DNA of 64,000 bases from Sulfurimonas sp. HSL-1656. GTDB taxonomy: Bacteria; Campylobacterota; Campylobacteria; Campylobacterales; Sulfurimonadaceae. Made by a program: the position numbers and the translations under genes. Shown here piece after piece: positions 35,171 to 42,375 of the stretch (position 1 is its first letter; every line of letters starts with the position of its first letter). Location of the stretch: assembly GCF_039645585.1 (NCBI RefSeq), contig NZ_CP147915.1:806001-870000 (forward strand), written 5' to 3'. The notes below the pieces were generated by a model that saw only the letters and a program-made list of their open reading frames with translations, made no database searches and was not told the DNA's origin.

Positions 35171-35767
35171 TCTATAAAGCAATAGTGACCCTGTGCCGAT
35201 CATTACACTCCCGGCAACTTCATTCATGTGCTTTTGCGTCCGTTCGTTTTTGAAGAGCTGCCTCGCACGGGATGCCGAATAGGCATAAAACGACATAACC
35301 GCACCCAGAATGGAAGAGACGATAAAGGCTATGGAGAAAATATCCAAACTGCTCAATGCATTCAAGTCTACAAATGTGGGTAGAAATCCCAGATAGAACA
35401 AGATGACTTTTGGATTGCCGAGCGTTATGGAGAGGCCGCTTAAAAAGCGGTGCTTTTTTGAAGCGGCAATTTCCATTTTTTCCGGATGGGTGCGCCACAA
35501 TCTAATCCCAAGCCAAATCAGGTACCCCGCACCCAAATACTTGATGATGAGAAACATTGTCTCAAATGTTTCTGCTATGGCTGCAAGACCAAAAATCGCG
35601 AACAGAAGAAATATCAAATCACCCGTAACAATCCCTGCGATAACAGGTAACGTATTTCTGAATCCCGAAGCCAAAGCCTTGGATACGGTAATAAACACTC
35701 CGGGCCCCGGTGTCACGGCTAAAACAAACATGGCGGCAGATAAACCTGCAATACTGTAAAAAGTCAT
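35165..35767 (-). CDS. Cassette gene: LysE/RhtB-family exporter
   Basis: 200 residues with about six membrane helices. The N-terminal LAVTPGPGVFITVSKALASG is the LysE family signature (P-G-P), followed by GIVTGDLIFLLFAIFGLAA and LGAGYLIWLGIRLW. The family exports amino acids or their analogues. Its start overlaps the cupin stop by 4 bases (ATGA), so both genes share one cassette and are co-translated. Substrate unknown. Confidence 0.9.
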   Translation of the reverse strand: MTFYSIAGLSAAMFVLAVTPGPGVFITVSKALASGFRNTLPVIAGIVTGDLIFLLFAIFGLAAIAETFETMFLIIKYLGAGYLIWLGIRLWRTHPEKMEIAASKKHRFLSGLSITLGNPKVILFYLGFLPTFVDLNALSSLDIFSIAFIVSSILGAVMSFYAYSASRARQLFKNERTQKHMNEVAGSVMIGTGSLLLYRT

Positions 35768-36126
35768 GGTTCTACTCTAATTTGTGATGCATTTTCTCGA
35801 TCACCATGGCTGGGTGGTGTGGATACCACTAAAAACGCTAAATCTTTTTCATGTTCATTGCTTAACGTGTGCGCAATACCTGCAGGAATATGAAAGCCTT
35901 CATTGGGATGGAGGATGTGTATTTCGCCTGCTACTTCAAGCGTTGCAATGCCGGAAAGAATATAGAAAAATTGCTCCGCCTTCTTATGAAAGTGGCGAGT
36001 TTCATAGGAACCTTCGGGCACGCGTTCCTGAATCACGCTTAGGTTTTTAGAAGCGGCAAGGTGCCAACCTTCACAGTTGGTAGCCCATAAATAATGGTCA
36101 GCATTTTTCGTAGAAACGATTGGCAT
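35764..36126 (-). CDS. Cassette gene: cupin-domain protein
   Basis: 120 residues forming a single cupin barrel. Metal-binding motif 1 is RHFHKKAEQFFYILSG and motif 2 is GFHIPAGIAHTLSN, with His and Glu residues placed to hold a metal. AGGAG precedes the ATG. No close functional assignment is possible; it may be a small isomerase, dioxygenase or sensing cupin acting with the LysE exporter encoded next to it. Confidence 0.85.
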   Translation of the reverse strand: MPIVSTKNADHYLWATNCEGWHLAASKNLSVIQERVPEGSYETRHFHKKAEQFFYILSGIATLEVAGEIHILHPNEGFHIPAGIAHTLSNEHEKDLAFLVVSTPPSHGDRENASQIRVEP

Positions 36127-36139
36127 TTGATACTCCTAT

Positions 36140-36211
36140 GTCTAACGTTTAAAATGAGCAATCAAAAAGCCGCCCGCGGGTTTTTGATTGGTCTCCTTTG
36201 GTTTGTTATAT
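36140..36211 (-). repeat. attC site between DUF4238 and cupin cassettes (best-preserved)
   Basis: 72 bp. Left box GTCTAAC (minus strand GTTAGAC, perfect GTTRRRY); CAATCAAAAAG pairing with TTTTTGATTGG around the core CCGCCCGCGGG; right box GTTATAT containing the DUF4238 stop. The two halves fold into one long imperfect hairpin, as attC sites do. Confidence 0.88.
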
Positions 36212-37147
36212 AGTGACATTACGCTTGTCCAGAAATTTCATCATTTCATAATTTACTTCATCGGGATTCCTATGTGTAATCATAAATTGATGTACATTTA
36301 GCCAAGTTTTGAGATTAATTGCAGATGCAGTATCCCCTTGAAGCGAATAGTATTGTGAATGAGGTTGCTCGAACATGTCATCCATAATCAAAACACGTGT
36401 TGGACTAATTGGAAATGTAATTTCTGTACCTTTTGTATTAAGACCATAATTTCCCATCTCTCCAATAAGTCTATTGGAAATTATCAAAGGATTATCAGAA
36501 GTAATAAATTGTTCGGACTCTGAAAAAACTACTGACCAACGTTTTTTCATGAGCATTTCTGCAATTTCAATTGCCGATGATTTTATTGTGTCAACAAAGA
36601 ATTTTTGTTTGTCATAATCTTTCGGATTTGAATATCTACCCCAATCAGATGAATCAAATTCAAAAACTCCTTCTTTTGTCTTAATGCTGCCAATCATGGG
36701 GTTTCCATTTTCATCTTTAGGGAGAGAATCATAAAAGTCAATCATTTGCTTTTGTAAATGATCATATTCATTAAGTCTTTTTGGATGTCGTAGGAGCATC
36801 GTAGCTAGAAACAATGAAATACCTTTTCGGAAAGCCTCATTGTTTAAATCAATAAAGCTATTTGCAAAATCCGGCCAAATTTGGCACATTAATGATTCAA
36901 GTGAAGCTAGTTCATCTTCCATCTTCCAACATCGTTCGCCATTTTCATCTTTTGGCGAATACAAATAACGCTTTGCAGCAATATCTTTTATATTGACTTT
37001 GGTTGGATCACCTTCCTCTTTTGAAAAAATCCAAACTTGTGATTCTTTTTTCTTCCTCGTATCTAAAGTAGCAAACTCTTTTAAATAAAAGCGAGGAACC
37101 CAATGCTGTTTTATAGGTTTAGGCTGTTTTTTTGTAGACTCAGACAA
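36206..37147 (-). CDS. Cassette gene: DUF4238 protein
   Basis: 313 residues from a TTG start with GAGGAAG upstream. The N-terminal QHWVPRFYLKEFA motif (with its His) and the internal ITSDNPLIISN identify DUF4238. The protein is strongly AT-coded compared with neighbouring chromosome. DUF4238 genes recur in mobile and defence-rich regions, but no function is established. It is the first cassette, next to attI, so would be the best expressed. Confidence 0.85.
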   Translation of the reverse strand: MSESTKKQPKPIKQHWVPRFYLKEFATLDTRKKKESQVWIFSKEEGDPTKVNIKDIAAKRYLYSPKDENGERCWKMEDELASLESLMCQIWPDFANSFIDLNNEAFRKGISLFLATMLLRHPKRLNEYDHLQKQMIDFYDSLPKDENGNPMIGSIKTKEGVFEFDSSDWGRYSNPKDYDKQKFFVDTIKSSAIEIAEMLMKKRWSVVFSESEQFITSDNPLIISNRLIGEMGNYGLNTKGTEITFPISPTRVLIMDDMFEQPHSQYYSLQGDTASAINLKTWLNVHQFMITHRNPDEVNYEMMKFLDKRNVTI

Positions 37148-37161
37148 TTTTCTTCCTCGCT

Positions 37162-37168
37162 ATATAAC
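37162..37168 (-). other. Putative attI crossover (GTTATAT)
   Basis: Minus-strand GTTATAT at the 5' edge of the first cassette matches the box at the other end of that cassette (36205-36211), as expected after insertion at attI. Confidence 0.5.
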
Positions 37169-37416
37169 TATTTATTCATTCCCAAACTGTGTCATATTGC
37201 TGGAATATCCTTTGATATTCGGAACCCATAAGTGTCCCAGTATTGGATATTTAATCGCAATATTAAACAAATTGAAATATATATGTTAATACTACGCTTT
37301 TTTTCTAAAATTATTTCTGTTTGAACGTCCTCGGTATTTTGATACTCGGACAAAGTGTCTGTCTATCATTGAAAGATGTGCTTATTGGACACTATGTCCT
37401 GCGTATTGAAGGATGA
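37169..37416. promoter_or_regulatory. Integron platform remnant: attI/promoter region with inverted repeats
   Basis: About 250 bases, AT-rich and without a gene. It should hold attI and the cassette promoter. It contains GAATATC-CTTT-GATATTC (37203-37220) and two GACA-N3-TGTC repeats (37349-37359 and 37387-37399, the second extended to GGACA/TGTCC). These could be operators or recombinase sites. No intact IntI N-terminus is readable here. Confidence 0.4.
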
Positions 37417-37542
37417 ATATTATGTCGAAAAAAAAACTTCTTGATTTTGGTCGGGCACAAAAGCGTCGAAACGAGGATGATCTACACCCATGTCGTGAAG
37501 GAGCTGAACAAAGAGAGCATCAAAAGCCCGCTGGACTTTTGA
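37417..37542 (+). pseudogene. intI: intI remnant (C-terminus of integron integrase)
   Basis: The frame ending in TGA at 37540-37542 reads VGHKSVETRMIYTHVV and ends SIKSPLDF. This is the end of an IntI-type tyrosine recombinase: the GHK segment holds the last conserved His and IYTHV the catalytic Tyr, and the SPLDF ending is typical. Only about 33 codons remain; the catalytic Arg-His-Arg parts and the whole N-terminus are absent and the upstream frame is blocked at 37414. Its plus-strand orientation, away from the cassettes, is the canonical one. The gene appears to have been deleted internally. Confidence 0.8.
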
Positions 37543-37555
37543 GGGAAGGGGAAGG

Positions 37556-38416
37556 TTACGACGGCAGTACGTCCTGCGAACCGTTCGGGATTTTCTCTGT
37601 CGCACTTTTTGCGGCAGTGACGCTTTCGTGGTGCGCTTCGACTTCGACCGTCTTGCGGAACATGGAGTGCGTAAGGACGATGACGTTGAACACCGGGGTG
37701 ATGTAGGCGGCGAAGGGGACCAGCGAGAGCAGGTAGAGTCCCAGCGTCGTCATCCTCACCTGCCCGCCGTGGAAGGCCATGATGAGCTTGAAGCGCTCCT
37801 TCGTCGTCGTTTCCGAGGCGACGTCGAGCAGGTAGAGCTTGTGGAACAGGTAGTAAAAGGGGAGGTTGAAGGCCACGAGGTTCAGCAGCGGGACAAAATA
37901 GAAGGGCGTCAGCACCAAAAAGAGCAGGAGCATGATGACGACGTGCTTCAGCGAGGCGAGGAGGATGCCCAGGATGGAGCCGTGGTGCTCCAGCGGCAGG
38001 TGGCTGTAGTGGCGCCGGTGTATCTCTTTGACGATGTAGGGGGTAAGAAAGCCGATGATGATCAGCGCGATGAACATGGCAAAGATGAAGGTAATAAAGC
38101 CGCCGACGGTAAAGACGATGAAGCTGACCAGCCACGAGGTGACAGTATGCTCCATCAAGAAGCGCAGGATGGCCGAGCCCCCTTCGACCGTCGTTGTTTC
38201 GCTCTGCGTCTCCACCACGCCGTTTTGCTGTGTCTGCTGCTGATGCTGCTCTATCTGAAGCGTACTTTCCCGCAGGGAGTCTATGCCGGCGTCGGCAATG
38301 CCGAAAAAGAGGGTGTACATGAGCAGGATGGTACCCAGGAAAGGGATCAGGGCAAACTGGAGCATCCGTTTGGAAAAGAAGTCGCGGATGCTGATGGAGA
38401 GGAGTGTTTCGTTCAC
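37556..38416 (-). CDS. EI24-domain (CysZ-like) membrane protein
   Basis: 286 residues. Hydrophobic helices at about 18-45, 90-130, 150-180 and 225-255 and the LNLVAFNLPFYYLFHKLYLLDVAS stretch match the EI24/CysZ family, reported as sulfate importers in some bacteria. A polar Gln-rich loop (about residues 55-80) interrupts the first pair. The start overlaps the end of the YtfJ-like gene by 4 bases. Role is uncertain; sulfate transport would need experimental support. Confidence 0.75.
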   Translation of the reverse strand: MNETLLSISIRDFFSKRMLQFALIPFLGTILLMYTLFFGIADAGIDSLRESTLQIEQHQQQTQQNGVVETQSETTTVEGGSAILRFLMEHTVTSWLVSFIVFTVGGFITFIFAMFIALIIIGFLTPYIVKEIHRRHYSHLPLEHHGSILGILLASLKHVVIMLLLFLVLTPFYFVPLLNLVAFNLPFYYLFHKLYLLDVASETTTKERFKLIMAFHGGQVRMTTLGLYLLSLVPFAAYITPVFNVIVLTHSMFRKTVEVEAHHESVTAAKSATEKIPNGSQDVLPS

Positions 38417-38922
38417 ATATGTTCCTTGATCAGTGAGATAATCTCGGCGAAGCTGTTTTCGGGTACCTCTCCCTCATGGAGATAGAGGACGTTGCCGCTT
38501 TTGTCCGTGATGATGATATCGGAGTTATCGTCGGCGACCTTCCAGGCGGAGACCCCTTTTTTATGCATATCTTTGACGTAGATCGTATCGGGGAACTTCT
38601 CCTGCTTCGCCTTGAGCGATTTGGCGATGGCGAAATTGGGCAGCCAGGTCGCTTCCATGTTGATGACGGCGACGGAGGCGAAACGGCTGCGGTCGAAGTC
38701 CTCCGCCTTCAGGGCATCGGAGAAGGGGTTGTTGAGGTCTTTCTCGTCCGGGTCGACGTAGAAGATGACGTGGACCTTCTCTCTGAGCTCGTCGCTGCTC
38801 CAAGGAGTGCCGTCGACTTTGCCGCCGTCATCGCCGTTGAGCGAGAGCGGGGGGAGGGGCTCGCCCGTCTGCAGGGCCATGAGGCTAAGCGTGAGCGCGA
38901 AAAGGGTCAGGAGGATTTTCAT
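38413..38922 (-). CDS. YtfJ-family periplasmic thioredoxin-fold protein
   Basis: 169 residues with a signal peptide. The thioredoxin-like fold is marked by KVHVIFYVDPDEKDLNNPF and AVINMEATWLPNF, without a CxxC pair, as in the YtfJ family. Family function is not established. It is the first gene of a two-gene unit with the EI24 protein, and a minus-strand TAGAAT lies about 25 bases upstream. Confidence 0.72.
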   Translation of the reverse strand: MKILLTLFALTLSLMALQTGEPLPPLSLNGDDGGKVDGTPWSSDELREKVHVIFYVDPDEKDLNNPFSDALKAEDFDRSRFASVAVINMEATWLPNFAIAKSLKAKQEKFPDTIYVKDMHKKGVSAWKVADDNSDIIITDKSGNVLYLHEGEVPENSFAEIISLIKEHM

Positions 38923-38984
38923 AGGGATCCTTTGCGTGGTTTGGACGATTCTAGCATGGAAAGGCTTGGTTCCCGATCGCCCGG

Positions 38985-39950
38985 TCAGACCTTGCTCCAG
39001 AGCTTCTCGTTGAGCTTCAGCTCCTCGACGATCCCGATGGAGGAACGCAGGGTACGGATGTACCCCATGGCCTGTTCGATGGAGAGCAGGGAGGCAAAGA
39101 CCGTCGGTTCGAAGAGGTCCTTGTCGTAGTCGACGGCGATCATGATCTTCTCGCCGTTGAAGGAGACGTAGATCTTGCTCTTCGTATCCTGTTTCAGTTT
39201 GAGCAGCCGCTGCATCATCGTGTGCGTCAGGATATAGCGCGCTTCGATCTGGTCGGTGCCGTAGACGACGAAGGCTTTCTCGAACGCGGGGTCGTCCATT
39301 TTGACGAGCTGGTCCTTGGTGAAGTTGCGCGACTGCAGCATCCCGCCGATGTAGGAGCCGAAAAGGTTCTCGGCGAGGTCGGGAAGAATGAGGGTGCGCC
39401 CCTTGAAGTGTTTGTTGAAGTCCGCGACGATGAAGAGCCCCTGGAAGATCGTCGACCAGTGGGTCCTGCCTTTGGAGTCGCGGCTGCGGTGTTCGGCATG
39501 AATGTCGGAGAACTGCAGGGAGATACCGTCGATCTGTCCCCGCACGAGGTCGTTGCCACGGAAACGGTCGACACGCTTATCGAAGAGGCGGGAGAACTGG
39601 AAGAGCGACTGGGGGATGAAAGCGTCCGGGGCGTAATGGAGCTCTTTCTCGATCGCCTCGATCAGGGGCCGGATAATCTTCTCCTTGAACCCGCTGCGAT
39701 AACCGCTGACGAGCATCCGGTAGCCGAAGCCGCCGATGGCCGTCGCCCCGACACCGATCCAGATAAACGATTCGTTAAAGCAGTGGCAGCTGTTGTAGAT
39801 GAAAGCGATGATCAGCAGCGACAGCGCCCCCAGGATGCCGAAGAGGGTCAGGACCTTCTTGCGGACCGCGTGGCGCTCCTGCTCCAGCTCCTGCAGGGAG
39901 TCGTAGAGTTCCGTATAGTAATAATCGGTGAGTTCAGAGGCGCTCTTCAT
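38985..39950 (-). CDS. DUF3137 membrane protein
   Basis: 321 residues. Two membrane helices (about residues 30-55 and 60-80) are followed by a large cytoplasmic domain with FQGLFIVADFNKHFKG and VYGTDQIEARYILT, the DUF3137 pattern. Such proteins are commonly encoded next to LemA, as here (6 bases downstream of it), suggesting joint function at the membrane. No enzymatic motif. Confidence 0.85.
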   Translation of the reverse strand: MKSASELTDYYYTELYDSLQELEQERHAVRKKVLTLFGILGALSLLIIAFIYNSCHCFNESFIWIGVGATAIGGFGYRMLVSGYRSGFKEKIIRPLIEAIEKELHYAPDAFIPQSLFQFSRLFDKRVDRFRGNDLVRGQIDGISLQFSDIHAEHRSRDSKGRTHWSTIFQGLFIVADFNKHFKGRTLILPDLAENLFGSYIGGMLQSRNFTKDQLVKMDDPAFEKAFVVYGTDQIEARYILTHTMMQRLLKLKQDTKSKIYVSFNGEKIMIAVDYDKDLFEPTVFASLLSIEQAMGYIRTLRSSIGIVEELKLNEKLWSKV

Positions 39951-39956
39951 CAGGGG

Positions 39957-40511
39957 TTACTGTTTGAAAAGGGCTCCGACATCGACGTTTTTGCGTTCGT
40001 CCTCCGTGATTTCGAAGACCTGTTTGCGGGTATAGTGCATCATATTGGCGAGAATGTTCGTCGGGATCATCTCGATGGCGTTGTTGTAGTCCGTCACGGC
40101 CTGGTTGTAGGCGCGGCGGGCCGCGGCGATCTGGGCTTCGATCTCGGAGAGGCTGCGCTGCAGGTGCATGACGTTTTCGTTGGCCTTGAGGTCCGGGTAG
40201 TTCTCCACCGCGACCATGATGCTGCCGAGCGCAGAGGTGATCTGCTTGTCCAGGGCGATCTTCTGTTCATCGGAGATCCCCGGTTTCATCGCCTGGGAAC
40301 GCAGTTCGGTGACCTTCTCCAGAATGCCGCGCTCGTGCTGCATATACTGCTGGACGGAGCTGACAAGGTTCGGGATGAGGTTGTAGCGTTTTTTGAGCAC
40401 GGCATCGATGCCGGCGAAGATGTTGTCGACCTGGTTCTTTTTGGCAACGAGACTGTTGTACATCAGGACGATGATGACGACGATGACGGCAATGATGATG
40501 AGCGCGGTCAT
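39957..40511 (-). CDS. lemA: LemA family protein
   Basis: 184 residues. An N-terminal membrane helix is followed by YNSLVAKKNQVDNIFAGIDAVLKKRYNLIPNLV, the LemA signature, and a long helical domain ending in NIEMIPTNILANM-like residues. LemA proteins are exposed membrane proteins of unclear function, often with DUF3137 or TPM-domain partners. A minus-strand TACAAT is about 30 bases upstream. Confidence 0.93.
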   Translation of the reverse strand: MTALIIIAVIVVIIVLMYNSLVAKKNQVDNIFAGIDAVLKKRYNLIPNLVSSVQQYMQHERGILEKVTELRSQAMKPGISDEQKIALDKQITSALGSIMVAVENYPDLKANENVMHLQRSLSEIEAQIAAARRAYNQAVTDYNNAIEMIPTNILANMMHYTRKQVFEITEDERKNVDVGALFKQ

Positions 40512-40606
40512 GGGGATACTCCGGGGAAATGATTTGGTTTATTGTACTGAAAAAGGGTACGAATCCGTAAACGAGGGGGATAAGTAAAAAGCAACGCAAG
40601 GGCCGC

Positions 40607-40612
40607 TACAAT
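40607..40612 (+). promoter_or_regulatory. -10 box (TACAAT) of the acylphosphatase gene
   Basis: GCTACAATTG, 23 bases before the ATG at 40636; no -35 box. Confidence 0.45.
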
Positions 40613-40635
40613 TGAAAAAAGCACAAAGGGGCAGC

Positions 40636-40905
40636 ATGCAGAGCAGACGATATTCGGTCCGTGGCCGGGTGCAGGGGGTGTGGTTCCGCGCGACCATCCA
40701 GCAGCATGCCCGCGAAATGGGGTTAAGCGGCTATATCCGCAACTGTTCCGACGGCAGCGTTGAAGCCGCCGTCAGCTGTCCCAATGACGACTGTTTCGAC
40801 CAGTTCGAACGGCTGCTGTGGGAAGGGTCGCCGCTGAGCGTCGTCGACAATGTCTCCTACGACATCATCGAAGAGATTTTCGAAGGGGATTTCGAGCAGC
40901 GCTAG
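40636..40905 (+). CDS. acyP: Acylphosphatase
   Basis: 89 residues from the ATG at 40636 (AAGGGG site 4-5 bases upstream). The signature [29 protein letters not shown] contains the catalytic Arg and the later Asn of the acylphosphatase active site. It hydrolyses acyl phosphates such as acetyl phosphate and carbamoyl phosphate. Length is typical. Its stop overlaps that of the convergent flavoprotein gene. Confidence 0.93.
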   Translation: MQSRRYSVRGRVQGVWFRATIQQHAREMGLSGYIRNCSDGSVEAAVSCPNDDCFDQFERLLWEGSPLSVVDNVSYDIIEEIFEGDFEQR

Positions 40906-42134
40906 GCGGCGCTCTCTTTGGCGGCGTGCAGCCCCGCCAGGTAGCCGCTGCCCCAGGCAAAATGAAAGTTGAAGCCGCCGCGGTGCCCGGTAATGTCGAT
41001 GACCTCCCCCGCAAAAAAGAGCCCCTCGACGAGTTGTGACGCCATCGTTTTGGGGTCGATGGCCTCCGTTGCCACGCCGCCGCCGGCGACTTCGGCATGC
41101 TGGTAGCCGTGGGTGTCGATGACGGTGAAGGACCACTGCTTGATGATATAGGCCACCTTCTTTGCCGATTTGGCATTAAGGGCGCTGCAGGGCAGATCGA
41201 TGGCGAGCTTCTGCACCTGCAGCAGCGGCCGTATCAGTTTGCGCGGCAGCAGTCCGCAGAGCAGATCGTAGAGCGTGTCATCGGGAATCGTTTTGGCCAT
41301 CTGTTCGATCTGGGAGGCGAGCGACTGCACGGTAAATCGCGGAAGCAGGTCGATCTTCACGGTGACGTAGGCGTAGGCCTGCAGGGCCCGCGACGCGGCA
41401 TGGGAGAGGTCCAGGACGGCAAAACCGGAAACGCCGTAGCGCGTGAATAGCAGATCGCCTTCCTCCTCCTTCACGGTCGCGTTGTCAACGAGCAGCGTCA
41501 CCCGCGCGGTCGTCTTGGTACCGGCCATCTTCTCCAGCTCCGACGCATCGAGATGCAGCCCGACGAGCGAAGGGAAGGGGGGCACGATGCGGTGGCCGAG
41601 CGCTTCGGCCATCGCCATCCCGCTGTCGTTGCCGCCGAGCTGCGGTGCGGCGGGCGAGCCCGTCGCGATGATCAGTCGTTCATAGCGGCGTGTCTCCTCG
41701 CCGGTCGCGACGGCAAAAACGTTTCCCTCCGCCGAGACTCCCGTGACATAGGCGCCGTTCTCAAAACGGACCCCCCGGTGCTGCGCGGCACGCAGCAGGA
41801 CGGCCTGCACGCTGCGCGCCTCCTGGCTCATGGGGTAGCATTTGCCGTCCTCCCTGATCTCCAGCAGCAGGCCGAGACGTTTGCAGAAGCGTTCGAACGC
41901 GGTGAAGTTCATCGTCTCCAGCGCAAAAGCGGCGAAAGTAGGGGCTTCCCCTTCGAAATCATCCAGGTCCGAGGTCGTGTTGATAATGTTGCAGTGCCCG
42001 TTGCCCGAGGCGAGGATCTTTTTGCCGGGTTCGGCATTCTGCTCGTAAACGGTGACGTCGGCACCCGCTTCCGCTGCCGTGATGGCGGCCATAAGCCCTG
42101 CGGCACCGCCGCCGATAATTGCGATCGTACTCAT
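40902..42134 (-). CDS. BaiN/HI0933-family FAD-dependent oxidoreductase
   Basis: 410 residues. The N-terminal dinucleotide fold [12 protein letters not shown] is followed by [15 protein letters not shown] and a GxxP-type [14 protein letters not shown] second motif; the C-terminus has [26 protein letters not shown]. This matches the HI0933/BaiN group of flavoproteins. Substrate is not known; some members reduce bile-acid or other enones. Cytoplasmic, no signal peptide. Confidence 0.9.
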   Translation of the reverse strand: MSTIAIIGGGAAGLMAAITAAEAGADVTVYEQNAEPGKKILASGNGHCNIINTTSDLDDFEGEAPTFAAFALETMNFTAFERFCKRLGLLLEIREDGKCYPMSQEARSVQAVLLRAAQHRGVRFENGAYVTGVSAEGNVFAVATGEETRRYERLIIATGSPAAPQLGGNDSGMAMAEALGHRIVPPFPSLVGLHLDASELEKMAGTKTTARVTLLVDNATVKEEEGDLLFTRYGVSGFAVLDLSHAASRALQAYAYVTVKIDLLPRFTVQSLASQIEQMAKTIPDDTLYDLLCGLLPRKLIRPLLQVQKLAIDLPCSALNAKSAKKVAYIIKQWSFTVIDTHGYQHAEVAGGGVATEAIDPKTMASQLVEGLFFAGEVIDITGHRGGFNFHFAWGSGYLAGLHAAKESAA

Positions 42135-42264
42135 AATGGGATTGTAGTGGCTGTCGGGTTAGTTTCGGGTTAGATTATTGAAAGTAAAGACGTTTTGGAA
42201 AGTGATAAAGAAGAGCGCGGTTCATCTGCGCGTGCACCGGAGGAAATACTCTTGGAGTGTGGGC

Positions 42265-42354
42265 TTTACGCCGAGTAAAACTTGCGCGCCCTGAGCAGGG
42301 CGAAGAAGTCCCCGTGGGGGATTAGCGTAGCCAAAGGGGATTTTGCTCCTTTGG
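42265..42354. repeat. Cluster of hairpins after the seven-haem cytochrome gene
   Basis: Four inverted repeats in 90 bases: TTTAC/GTAAA (42265-42279), CGCCCT/AGGGCG (42287-42302), CCCC/GGGG (42310-42319), and a 9-bp CCAAAGGGG/CTCCTTTGG stem (42331-42354). The last, nearest the cytochrome stop, may act as its terminator. The others may be a repeated intergenic element or RNA. Confidence 0.45.
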
Positions 42355-42375
42355 CGTATGGTTAAACGGTCTGGA

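Larger units (their letters stand above)
28395..37168 (-). mobile_element. Integron gene-cassette array (about 8.8 kb)
   Basis: All ten genes read on the minus strand. Six attC-like sites (29935, 32853, 33347, 34548, 35101 and 36140) separate them. The sites share the half-site AAAATGA-type block, CAATCAAAAA, the core CCGCCCGCGGG and TTTTTGATTGG, ending in RYYYAAC/GTTRRRY-type boxes. Cassette genes are AT-richer than the flanks and functionally unrelated to each other. An intI remnant lies divergently at the right end, where attI and the cassette promoter are expected. The left limit is uncertain; a degenerate GACTAAC at 28395 is the last possible box. Confidence 0.85.

Noticed and set aside
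37413-37706. 97-codon plus-strand ORF over the intI remnant
   Set aside because: It is out of frame with the recognisable IntI residues and runs into the antisense of the EI24 gene.
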